Positions 1-6,034 of a DNA stretch of 6,195 bases are shown here, one piece after another. The notes beneath the pieces were generated by a model that was not told the origin of the DNA, ran no database searches, and worked only from the letters and a program-made list of their open reading frames with translations. The stretch is from Bulleidia sp. (lineage in GTDB: Bacteria > Bacillota_I > Bacilli_A > Erysipelotrichales > Erysipelotrichaceae). The first letter of the stretch is position 1. Each line of letters opens with the position of its first letter. The stretch is taken from the NCBI GenBank assembly GCA_016293365.1, contig JAEDEK010000112.1, positions 1 to 6,195 on the forward strand. The letters are read 5' to 3'. A program made the position numbers and the translations under genes.

Positions 1-783
1 TCAGATGCAGTGATTCCAGGCACACAGTTTACGCATACCAAGCCAGATGGTACAACAGAAACTGTCACAACAGATTCCAATGGTGAACTGAAAATCAAAG
101 GTCTGACTACAGGCAGACACACCATTCAGGAAACAAAGGCAGCAGATGGCTACAATATCAATCCAACACGCATTGTCTTTGATGTCATCAACGGTCAGGG
201 TATCTCTATGGTAACGGATCTGACAAATACTGGTGTCATGTTCATTACAGCCAATCAGGAAAACGTCATGTCTGTCAGTGATACTGTTAAAGACTACTCC
301 ATTGAGATCGTCAAACAGAATGAAAACAGAAAGTTACTCGAAGGTGCTCAGTTTACACTGTATTCCGATCGAAACTGCACAAATCCGATCAGTGTCAAAA
401 CAACTGGTGCTGACGGTGTTCTCAGTTTTGATGGACTGAAGAATCAGACAACATACTACTTCAAAGAGACAAAGGCGCCACAGGGATACCGCATTCCAGT
501 TGATGCCAATGGAAAACCATATGTCCATGAAGTATATGTCAATGCGGAACCTGCCAAGGGCATCTTCAACTACACCATTGATGGAACATCCTATAACCTC
601 AGTTCCGCTGCCACACAGTCTGTTTCACTCAAGGGAGATATCAATCATCGGATCATTTCCGTTACAATCACAAATCAGACAGGAAAGCTCCTGCCTGAAA
701 CAGGATCAAACCACATGGTTCCATTATTACTGATGGGATCTTTTTTAATGCTCATCGCAATGAAACACAGAGAGGAAAAGTAA
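1..783 (+). CDS. CnaB-repeat LPXTG surface adhesin, probable pilus tip subunit (5' truncated by window edge)
   Basis: The frame is open from base 1, so only the C-terminal 260 residues are visible; GTG 10 is an internal valine, not a start. Two CnaB (SpaA-like) modules are visible. The first has the E-box QETKAADGY (Glu at visible codon 44); its lysine strand lies outside the window. The second runs over about codons 98-227, with Lys105 eight residues before LLEGAQF, E-box Glu156 in KETKAPQGY and Asn225 in TITNQ. That is the expected Lys/Glu/Asn set for a self-formed isopeptide bond (inferred). The cell-wall sorting signal is LPETG (691-705), a hydrophobic stretch and a basic tail ending KHREEK. 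Being the first visible gene of a pilus operon, upstream of the shaft pilin and sortase, suggests a tip adhesin attached to the shaft pilin; an ancillary pilin is the alternative. There is one cysteine, at codon 126 in YSDRNCT. Confidence 0.85.
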   Translation, partial: SDAVIPGTQFTHTKPDGTTETVTTDSNGELKIKGLTTGRHTIQETKAADGYNINPTRIVFDVINGQGISMVTDLTNTGVMFITANQENVMSVSDTVKDYSIEIVKQNENRKLLEGAQFTLYSDRNCTNPISVKTTGADGVLSFDGLKNQTTYYFKETKAPQGYRIPVDANGKPYVHEVYVNAEPAKGIFNYTIDGTSYNLSSAATQSVSLKGDINHRIISVTITNQTGKLLPETGSNHMVPLLLMGSFLMLIAMKHREEK

Positions 784-784
784 A

Positions 785-2620
785 ATGAAATCCAGAAACT
801 TATTCAAGCTCGTAGCAATGTCTACACTCGTACTTGGTTCTATCGTCACAGGTGCTGTACCAAGTGCAGTACCAACCATCGTATATGCTGCCTCCACACA
901 GCATCCATCTCCAAATGGAGTATCCACTCTTGGTAATGGCAATGCCTCCATTACCATCAAGCCCCACAACGGCCAAAGTCTTGCCGGCAAAAGATTTGAA
1001 GTATACAAGCTCTTCAATGCCGAAAATGCCAAAGATGGCGAATCCATCAACTACACATGGAATACAACATACAAGACCGCCTTACAGACGGTTGTAGGAA
1101 AGAAGCTCAACAAGACAGCTTCTACCGTTACAGAATATGAAGTCATCGACTACATGCAGACAATGAACTCCAATCCGGTTGAAGGTGCACAGGCAGATCA
1201 GACTCTGGAAGGCCGTTACAGTGACTATCGTTATTTCGTTGAAGAATTACGAAATGAAATGGTCAAGGAAGGCGTGGAAGGAGAAACAGTCTACGTCACA
1301 ATGACACAGATCGATGGATCCGTTAAGATTGCCGGTCTTGATTACGGCTATTACCTGACTGATGAAATCACGGATGTACAGAGTACACATGCTGCGGCAT
1401 CTTTGATCCTGCTTCAGACAGCCAATCCAAATGCTTCCGTACAGATCAAGTCAGACTTCCCATCTGTTGAAAAGAAGATTGCTGAAGATGATAACGGAAC
1501 AGGATGGAATGATATTGCCGACTATGAAATCGGTCAGACTGTTCCATACCGTTACACAACAAATGTACCGGATATGAACGGCTACCACACGTACTACTTT
1601 GCCTTCCATGATGTCATGGATGAAGCACTGACATTCAACAGAAACTCTGTCAGCATTGTGATCGATAACGGTACAAAGTCCTATACACTCAAGGACACAG
1701 AATTCATGATCGAAGAAAACATCAGTGGTGATACCTATAAGATCTCCATTCCTGATCTCAAGCGTATTGTGGATACCCAGTTCCCAGAAGGACTCAATGC
1801 CAACAACGAAAACAGATATGGTCAGCTTGTTACACTCCACTACAATGCCACATTAAATGACAAGGCCGCTGCAAGAACTGGCAGAGCAGGCTTTGAAAAT
1901 GCAGTCCGTCTTGAATTCTCCAACGATCCTGACAGTGATGGTATCGGTCATACTGGAATGACACCATGGGATACGGTTGTATGCTTCACATACAAGATCA
2001 ATGGTCTGAAGATCAACAACCATGACAAGGTTCTGGAAGGCGCTAAATTCAGACTGTATTCTGATGCAAAGTGCACAGAAGAAGTCTATCTGAAGGAAGG
2101 TAATGACGGCTATATCGTCATCAACCGTGACTCTGTTGGCGGAAGTGACCACACAGGTGGTACACGTCCTTCCACATCTGTTGAAATGGTATCTGATGTC
2201 GATGGTGTATTTACAATCTTCGGTCTGGATCAGGGAACATACTACCTGAAAGAAACAGACTCTCCAGATGGATACCGTGAACTGCTTGATCCAATTACAA
2301 TCACAATCACGCCAACTTTCACAACTGACCGTCAGCATTACGCAGCTGGTGAAAGTGCAACAGCCAAGACTCTGCAGGCACTTTCCGCTACTGCACACAA
2401 GAAGGAATTCCTGAGTGGTGCATTCAAAGAAGGCACAACTGATCTTGTCACAGATGTTGAAGCGGGCAGTGCCAATATCACAGTCGTCAACCAGGTTGGC
2501 ACAAAGCTGCCGATCACAGGTTCCAGCATGACTCTGATCATGCTTGCTGCAGGAACAGTCATCATGACAGGTTCCCTTGCCTACAGCAGAAAGTCCAGAA
2601 AGAAGGAAGAGGAAGAATAA
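785..2620 (+). CDS. SpaA-type isopeptide-forming major (shaft) pilin, LPITG anchored
   Basis: This 611-residue secreted protein starts at ATG 785, 1 bp after the adhesin stop, with AGAGGA at 771-776 as ribosome binding site inside the upstream gene. The signal peptide is residues 1-35, with likely cleavage at VYA|AS. An N-terminal D1-like domain (about 48-220) includes the GLDYGYYLTD motif. A D2 fimbrial isopeptide domain (about 230-400) opens with VEKKI and IGQTVPYRYTTNVPDM. The C-terminal CnaB domain has Lys408, E-box Glu490 in KETDSPDGY and Asn569 in VVNQ, matching the spacing in the neighbouring adhesin. The sorting signal is LPITG (2507-2521), a hydrophobic segment and the tail SRKSRKKEEEE. 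Size, D2 domain and position before a class C sortase indicate the polymerised shaft subunit. A textbook YPKN pilin motif is absent; Lys222 in VQIKSDFP is the best candidate acceptor lysine (inference). Cys400 and Cys430 flank the start of the CnaB domain. Confidence 0.9.
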   Translation: MKSRNLFKLVAMSTLVLGSIVTGAVPSAVPTIVYAASTQHPSPNGVSTLGNGNASITIKPHNGQSLAGKRFEVYKLFNAENAKDGESINYTWNTTYKTALQTVVGKKLNKTASTVTEYEVIDYMQTMNSNPVEGAQADQTLEGRYSDYRYFVEELRNEMVKEGVEGETVYVTMTQIDGSVKIAGLDYGYYLTDEITDVQSTHAAASLILLQTANPNASVQIKSDFPSVEKKIAEDDNGTGWNDIADYEIGQTVPYRYTTNVPDMNGYHTYYFAFHDVMDEALTFNRNSVSIVIDNGTKSYTLKDTEFMIEENISGDTYKISIPDLKRIVDTQFPEGLNANNENRYGQLVTLHYNATLNDKAAARTGRAGFENAVRLEFSNDPDSDGIGHTGMTPWDTVVCFTYKINGLKINNHDKVLEGAKFRLYSDAKCTEEVYLKEGNDGYIVINRDSVGGSDHTGGTRPSTSVEMVSDVDGVFTIFGLDQGTYYLKETDSPDGYRELLDPITITITPTFTTDRQHYAAGESATAKTLQALSATAHKKEFLSGAFKEGTTDLVTDVEAGSANITVVNQVGTKLPITGSSMTLIMLAAGTVIMTGSLAYSRKSRKKEEEE

Positions 2621-2622
2621 CC

Positions 2623-2629
2623 AGGAGGT
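2623..2629 (+). promoter_or_regulatory. Strong ribosome binding site that fixes the TTG start of the sortase
   Basis: AGGAGGT lies 6 bases upstream of TTG 2636 in the 15-bp gap after the major pilin stop. No in-frame ATG occurs nearby, and the hydrophobic N-terminal segment begins directly after this start. The near-perfect Shine-Dalgarno may compensate for the weak initiation codon. Confidence 0.8.
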
Positions 2630-2635
2630 AACATT

Positions 2636-3454
2636 TTGAAAAAGGGAAAAAGATGGTTCACCATCATCACATTTGCAGTCGGCTTTCTGATCTGCCTTTA
2701 CCCTGTTGCAGCCTCTGCCTGGGAAAGGCATATTCAGAAAGATACAATATCCACCTATTCCAGTGATGTTGATTCGATTGATTCAGAAACTTTACAGCAG
2801 GAAATCCGGAAAGCAGAAGAATACAACAGCATCCTGTTTCAGTCGATGGGAGCTTCCATCGGTAACTATGATGCAGAAATACTGAGCGATGACAGTTACA
2901 ACAGCCTGCTGAATCTTTCCGGCAAAGGCATCATGGGAACCATCCAGATCCCAAAGATTGACGTTAATCTTCCGATTTACCATGGAACAGACGATCAGGT
3001 ATTGTCCATCGGTGTAGGCCATGTACAGAATTCATCCCTGCCGGTTGGCGGAAACAGCACAAGAACGCTTCTGACCGGCCATAGAGGTCTTCCAAATTCC
3101 AAACTGTTCACTCGACTTGATGAACTGGAAGAGGGAGACCTCTTCTTCCTTGATATATGTGGCTGTACCCTTGCCTACCAGATATATTCCATCGAAGTAA
3201 TCGAACCGGATGAAGTCGGAAAACTGGATCCGGTCAATGATGAAGACATTGCGACACTGATTACCTGTACGCCATATGGTATCAACACACAAAGACTGAT
3301 CGTCAATGGAAAAAGGATTCCCTACAGCATAAAGGTACAGGAATCCATACCGGAAGAAATGATGTCACTAAGAGAACTGTTCTTCACGGTTCTTCCATTT
3401 CTATTCCTGTTTTTATTGCTTATCAAAGAATTCAAGGAAAGGAGAAAAGCATGA
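2636..3454 (+). CDS. srtC: Class C (pilus-assembly) sortase
   Basis: This 272-residue membrane transpeptidase is predicted to cleave LPXTG-type signals of the flanking pilins and join them through a pilin lysine. It has an N-terminal basic-hydrophobic segment (residues 3-27) and a C-terminal membrane helix (245-263) followed by a basic tail, the two-anchor layout of class C enzymes. Catalytic residues are His149 in TGHRGLP, Cys211 in TLITCTPYG and Arg220 in NTQRLIV. The core also shows GIMGTIQIPKI and LPIYHGT, both typical of this class. The start is TTG 2636, and the stop overlaps the next ATG (ATGA). The lid region before the core (about 72-90) reads GNYDAEILSDDSY and lacks a recognisable DPW/DPF motif. 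Two cysteines (175, 177, in ICGC) are additional to the catalytic one. Genes on both sides encode its likely substrates. Confidence 0.93.
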   Translation: MKKGKRWFTIITFAVGFLICLYPVAASAWERHIQKDTISTYSSDVDSIDSETLQQEIRKAEEYNSILFQSMGASIGNYDAEILSDDSYNSLLNLSGKGIMGTIQIPKIDVNLPIYHGTDDQVLSIGVGHVQNSSLPVGGNSTRTLLTGHRGLPNSKLFTRLDELEEGDLFFLDICGCTLAYQIYSIEVIEPDEVGKLDPVNDEDIATLITCTPYGINTQRLIVNGKRIPYSIKVQESIPEEMMSLRELFFTVLPFLFLFLLLIKEFKERRKA

Positions 3455-4422
3455 AATCAGCAACGAAATTCGGCTGTCTGTTTACGATGATTCTGCTGTT
3501 TGTAGGATTCCTGCCAATCAGTGCGCAGGAGCATTCCCTGTTCCCGCAGGAGGGACTGAAAGATGTCGGCAGTGGGAAAACAGGCAGTATTACAATGCAG
3601 CTTACCAAGCCATTTGATGAGTGCCTGTCGATTGAAAATGTCACATTCGGTATCAATCAGATTGCAGATGTAGTAAGTGGTGAATATCACCTGCTGGATG
3701 AATACAAAGATACAGAAATTGATCTGAATCAGATCACTACAGCAGATCAGCTTGATACAGCCGCAAGAACACTGACAAAAGCAGTATCCAAATCAGAACT
3801 GTCCATCACAACAGATGAGACCGGTATGTGTACTGCAGAAGATCTTCCTGTTGGTGTATATCTTGTATATCCAACAGATCTGTCCAACTATGAACTGATT
3901 GAACCATTCATCGTGGCTATTCCAACTTTCAGCGAAACTAAGGGTGTGATGGAATATGATGTTAGTGTACTGCCAAAGCACTCCCCGCTGCCTCGTATCC
4001 GCATCAATAAAACAGATGCAAAAGATCATCAGAACATTACCGGTAAGGACTTTGCCTTTACTGTCTATTCTGATGAAGAATGCACTGACAGGGTTGCCGT
4101 TATCCAAAGCAACACAACAGATGGTACAGCAGAATATCTGATCCATTGTGGTTCATGGTGGATCAAAGAAACAAAGGCTCCGGAAGGTTATGTCCTGGGA
4201 AATGAAAAGATCCATGTGGAAATCACACTGGATGGTTTCTTCGTTAATGGAAAAGCGGTTGAAACAGATGAGGATCATCGTTATTACATCGAATTCACAA
4301 ATAAAAAGATCACTCCTCCAAATACAGGCGTTGACCTGAACACAACTGCCTACGCAGCTGCTGCAAGTATCTGCCTTGTAGTAATTGGTGGATTGATCAT
4401 CTACAGAGTTAAGAAGAAATAG
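3451..4422 (+). CDS. Small pilin with PPNTG sorting signal, probable basal/anchor subunit
   Basis: This 323-residue secreted pilin starts at ATG 3451, overlapping the sortase stop by 4 bp, with AAAGGAG at 3438-3444. The signal peptide is residues 1-25 (PISA|QE). The N-terminal domain (about 44-175) resembles Gram-positive pilin D1 domains: TTDETGMCTAEDLPVGVYL, then EPFIVAIP, ending in MEYDVSVLPKHSP, where Lys176 sits in a pilin-motif-like PK. The CnaB domain (about 180-286) has Lys187, E-box Glu240 in KETKAPEGY and Asn284 in EFTNKK, a plausible isopeptide set. The sorting signal is PPNTG (4315-4329) with a hydrophobic helix and the tail RVKKK. The size and divergent, proline-rich sorting motif fit a basal pilin handed to the housekeeping sortase for wall attachment (inference). 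Mature-region cysteines are at 58, 127, 211 and 233, more than in its partners. It is the last gene of the operon, followed by a terminator. Confidence 0.85.
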   Translation: MKSATKFGCLFTMILLFVGFLPISAQEHSLFPQEGLKDVGSGKTGSITMQLTKPFDECLSIENVTFGINQIADVVSGEYHLLDEYKDTEIDLNQITTADQLDTAARTLTKAVSKSELSITTDETGMCTAEDLPVGVYLVYPTDLSNYELIEPFIVAIPTFSETKGVMEYDVSVLPKHSPLPRIRINKTDAKDHQNITGKDFAFTVYSDEECTDRVAVIQSNTTDGTAEYLIHCGSWWIKETKAPEGYVLGNEKIHVEITLDGFFVNGKAVETDEDHRYYIEFTNKKITPPNTGVDLNTTAYAAAASICLVVIGGLIIYRVKKK

Positions 4423-4447
4423 TACAATCCAAACCAGTCAACGACTT

Positions 4448-4494
4448 AACAGGTATCAGCCACAGTATGTGTCAATGCTGTGGCTTTTCCTGTT
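4448..4494 (+). terminator. Intrinsic terminator of the pilus operon
   Basis: A perfect 8-bp stem AGCCACAG (4458-4465) / CTGTGGCT (4478-4485) encloses a 12-nt loop. It is extended by an outer AACAGG (4448-4453) / CCTGTT (4489-4494) pairing and followed by U-rich sequence. It lies 25 bp after the last pilin stop and closes the operon. Confidence 0.85.
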
Positions 4495-4640
4495 TCTTAT
4501 ATTACCCTGTGATAGTGTGAATATAGATATATAAAACGTATGATGTTACGCAATTTCGAATCAGATTAGAAACACTGTAGTAAAATCGGAATTAAGGTAA
4601 CAAATTACTTTAATATCGGTTTTATCATTCAATATTTTTA
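4495..4640. other. AT-rich intergenic junction without a recognisable gene
   Basis: This stretch separates the pilus operon terminator from the winged-helix frame and is clearly richer in A+T than the pilus genes. I see no coding sequence or convincing promoter on either strand; AT-rich TATA-like strings near 4522-4533 lack a matching -35. Its only strong structure is the palindrome at 4581-4624. It could mark the boundary of the pilus cargo module (inference). Confidence 0.5.
4581..4624. repeat. 44-bp imperfect palindrome that is also a 30-bp-spaced direct repeat
   Basis: Arms 4582-4600 and 4605-4623 pair over 19 positions around a 4-nt CAAA loop, with one true mismatch and three G-T wobbles; T4581 and A4624 add one more pair. 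The same DNA also reads as a direct repeat: TAAAATCGGAATTA (4581-4594) and TAATATCGGTTTTA (4611-4624) agree at 11 of 14 positions, 30 bp apart. It ends 17 bp before the winged-helix frame. It could be an operator, a recombination or transfer site, or a weak AU-rich terminator; the sequence alone does not decide. Confidence 0.6.
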
Positions 4641-4994
4641 GTGTTATTGGATCTGGTTGATGATTGTTGCAACAAAGCAATTGAAAGCCAATCAAAAGGC
4701 ATAAGATATTTGCTATATTTTCGCCATCTCCATTTGTTTTGCGGGTTTTTTGCCATTATAAATGATGTTTTTGGCAAAAATGATGGCAAAAATCTTTCAG
4801 ATGAATTATCAGAAAACGAAAAGAGAGTATTGTTGGAACTAATAAACAACCCAAGCATTCCTTATGACACTCTTGTGGTTGAACTGGGCATATCCAGAAG
4901 AACAGTATCCAGAGTGTTTGTTTCTCTTGTTGAAAAAGGCTATATCGAAAGAGTTGGAACAAACAAAAAGGGATACTGGAAAATAATCAGATAA
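4641..4994 (+). CDS. Winged-helix DNA-binding protein, probably a remnant of an AlbA_2-type ATP-binding regulator
   Basis: The open frame gives 117 residues from GTG 4641. Residues from about 56 on form a good winged-helix domain: LSENEKRVLLELINNP, then the recognition-helix region LGISRRTVSRVFVSLVEKG, then YIERVG and a wing ending KKGYWKIIR. This ending is characteristic of the C-terminal tail of AlbA_2/Schlafen-like ATP-binding proteins (sometimes annotated as RecG-like). The preceding NDVFGKNDGKN, encoded by a 9-bp direct repeat (4773-4781, 4785-4793), resembles the repetitive linker before that tail. The first 40 or so residues look non-native (a run of L, F, H and C). GTG 4641 has no ribosome binding site, and there is no in-frame ATG anywhere. 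I therefore think this is the 3' remnant of a longer gene, with real homology starting near 4760. A short intact regulator expressed from GTG is the alternative. Confidence 0.5.
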   Translation: MLLDLVDDCCNKAIESQSKGIRYLLYFRHLHLFCGFFAIINDVFGKNDGKNLSDELSENEKRVLLELINNPSIPYDTLVVELGISRRTVSRVFVSLVEKGYIERVGTNKKGYWKIIR

Positions 4995-5072
4995 GAACAA
5001 ATGCCAGTTTATCTATTTAAAGTATATCTTATTGATTAACGATAGCATGACAGTACGCCACCTGATGTATGG

Positions 5073-5101
5073 TGCAAAAGATACAGACAGCCATATACAA
5101 T
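5073..5101 (+). promoter_or_regulatory. Weak candidate promoter for the small paralogue cluster
   Basis: TACAAT (5096-5101) is a good -10 match. With a 17-bp spacer the -35 position reads TGCAAA (5073-5078), only three of six consensus bases. Transcription from here would start near 5108 and run directly into the hairpin at 5119-5148. It is listed because it lies in the only non-coding stretch upstream of this cluster. Confidence 0.22.
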
Positions 5102-5118
5102 AGAATAACGATTCACAT

Positions 5119-5155
5119 AAGCAGTAAATCCATAAGGGTTTGCTGCTTTTATTTT
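5119..5155 (+). terminator. Intrinsic terminator-like hairpin abutting the next gene's ribosome binding site
   Basis: Arms 5119-5131 and 5136-5148 form a 13-bp stem with two G-U pairs around an ATAA tetraloop, followed by TTTTATTTT (5147-5155). GGAGG (5156-5160) follows immediately, with the next start codon at 5166. It may end transcription coming through the junction, or act as a leader attenuator for the downstream cluster (inference). Confidence 0.75.
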
Positions 5156-5160
5156 GGAGG
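5156..5160 (+). promoter_or_regulatory. Ribosome binding site that selects ATG 5166
   Basis: GGAGG lies 5 bases before ATG 5166. The longer in-frame TTG at 5154 overlaps this element and is therefore rejected as a start. The paralogous next gene begins at the residue aligned to this ATG, which supports the choice. Confidence 0.8.
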
Positions 5161-5165
5161 AAACA

Positions 5166-5600
5166 ATGAAATACAGAAACGATGTAAGAATTATCCTGTC
5201 ACATGATGGATATGCTGAATTATCACAATACCTGAGCGATTATTACCACACAAACAATCTGTATGATACACTCTGCCTTCTGGAACACACCGATGTCATG
5301 TTTACTTCAAAACATGCTGTCTATATTGGATGGAATGACATCGAGTGGGATGAAAGTGAAGATTATGTAAATGCTCTCGTGTCGGGACTGGAGCATCTGA
5401 AAAAGAACAACTACTCCGTGTACTATGCCCGGATCGAAGAAGGCTGTGACGTAGCAGCACGAGAATCATCTGATGGATCCAAGGATAGAGATATTACCTT
5501 CAATTCCCCTTTTACGATTCGGGTTTTTGATGATCAACTTATGTTCCGATGGATGAAATCAAATGATTTTTATGATGCATACAGGAAAGGAGAACGATAA
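5166..5600 (+). CDS. Small acidic protein of unknown function, paralogue copy A
   Basis: This 144-residue soluble protein has no signal peptide or membrane segment. I do not recognise an established domain. The N-terminus (MKYRNDVRIILS) recalls short uncharacterised phage and mobile-element proteins beginning M-G-Y-x-S-D-V (from memory). It aligns without gaps over residues 1-130 with the next gene: 57 identical by hand count. Strongest shared blocks are VYxGWNDIxW (52-61), HLKKNxYS (77-84), DGxKD (103-107) and IRxFDD with FRxM (118-130). It has 26 Asp/Glu against 16 Lys/Arg, so it is acidic. The stop is directly followed by the ATG of copy B. The ArdC-like gene downstream suggests a role carried by a mobile element, possibly anti-defence or replication-related, but nothing in the sequence proves a function. 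Confidence 0.8.
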   Translation: MKYRNDVRIILSHDGYAELSQYLSDYYHTNNLYDTLCLLEHTDVMFTSKHAVYIGWNDIEWDESEDYVNALVSGLEHLKKNNYSVYYARIEEGCDVAARESSDGSKDRDITFNSPFTIRVFDDQLMFRWMKSNDFYDAYRKGER

Positions 5601-6017
5601 ATGGGATATAAAAGTGATGTAAGGATCTCACTATCCATCAACGGATTTCAGGAGCTTTCCAATTACGTTGATGACTTTTTTGAAAAGAACAATGTGGATG
5701 AACAATACAATATCCTACATTGCATGGATGTCAGCCACAGTTCAAAGGATACGGTTTATTTTGGATGGAACGATATCAAATGGTACGAAACCCAGCCGGA
5801 GATCATGGCCATCGTCCTTGGTATCGATCATCTGAAAAAGAATGAGTATTCAACACGGTTCATACGCATCGGTCAGGAATACGATGATATCTATCAATGC
5901 TTTACCGATGGAAACAAAGATAAAAACATCGATGTTGAATATCCTTCAATGATCCGAAGATTTGATGACAGCTATGTATTTCGATGTATGGATAAAACAC
6001 ATGATCAGGAACGATAA
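5601..6017 (+). CDS. Small acidic protein of unknown function, paralogue copy B
   Basis: This 138-residue soluble protein starts at ATG 5601 immediately after the copy A stop codon, with AAAGGAG (5586-5592) inside copy A as ribosome binding site. It is the same family as copy A, diverged from it throughout but with no insertion or deletion over 130 residues. Conserved aromatic-acidic blocks are VYFGWNDIKW (52-61), HLKKNEYS (77-84) and IRRFDD (118-123). The Asp/Glu and Lys/Arg totals are again 26 and 16. The C-termini after residue 130 are unrelated. The MGYKSDVRI start is closer than copy A to the MGYxSDV proteins I recall from phages and conjugative elements. Seventeen bases separate it from the ArdC-like gene, so all three are probably co-transcribed. 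The function is unknown. Confidence 0.82.
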   Translation: MGYKSDVRISLSINGFQELSNYVDDFFEKNNVDEQYNILHCMDVSHSSKDTVYFGWNDIKWYETQPEIMAIVLGIDHLKKNEYSTRFIRIGQEYDDIYQCFTDGNKDKNIDVEYPSMIRRFDDSYVFRCMDKTHDQER

Positions 6018-6034
6018 AGAAAGGATGTGAATCA

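Noticed and set aside
10..12. GTG 10 as start of the adhesin
   Set aside because: The frame is open to base 1 with continuous CnaB-type sequence, there is no signal peptide after it, and no ribosome binding site can be seen.
1853..2731. 292-codon open frame on the - strand
   Set aside because: It lies antisense to the well-supported major pilin and the sortase start, is unusually cysteine-rich with no recognisable domain, and has no ribosome binding site; it is a shadow of pilin codon use.
4522..4533. TATAGA/TATATA strings as a promoter for the winged-helix frame
   Set aside because: No acceptable -35 element at 16-18 bp, and such strings are expected by chance in AT-rich DNA.
4745..4794. 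15-bp inverted repeat (4745-4759 / 4780-4794) as a terminator or regulatory hairpin
   Set aside because: It lies inside the winged-helix frame, where it arises from the GGCAAAAAT tandem repeat and a poly-T run; the 20-nt loop and AT-rich stem give no clear function.
5154..5165. TTG 5154 as an N-terminal extension (MEET) of paralogue copy A
   Set aside because: It overlaps the GGAGG ribosome binding site that serves ATG 5166, and the paralogue begins at the residue aligned with that ATG.
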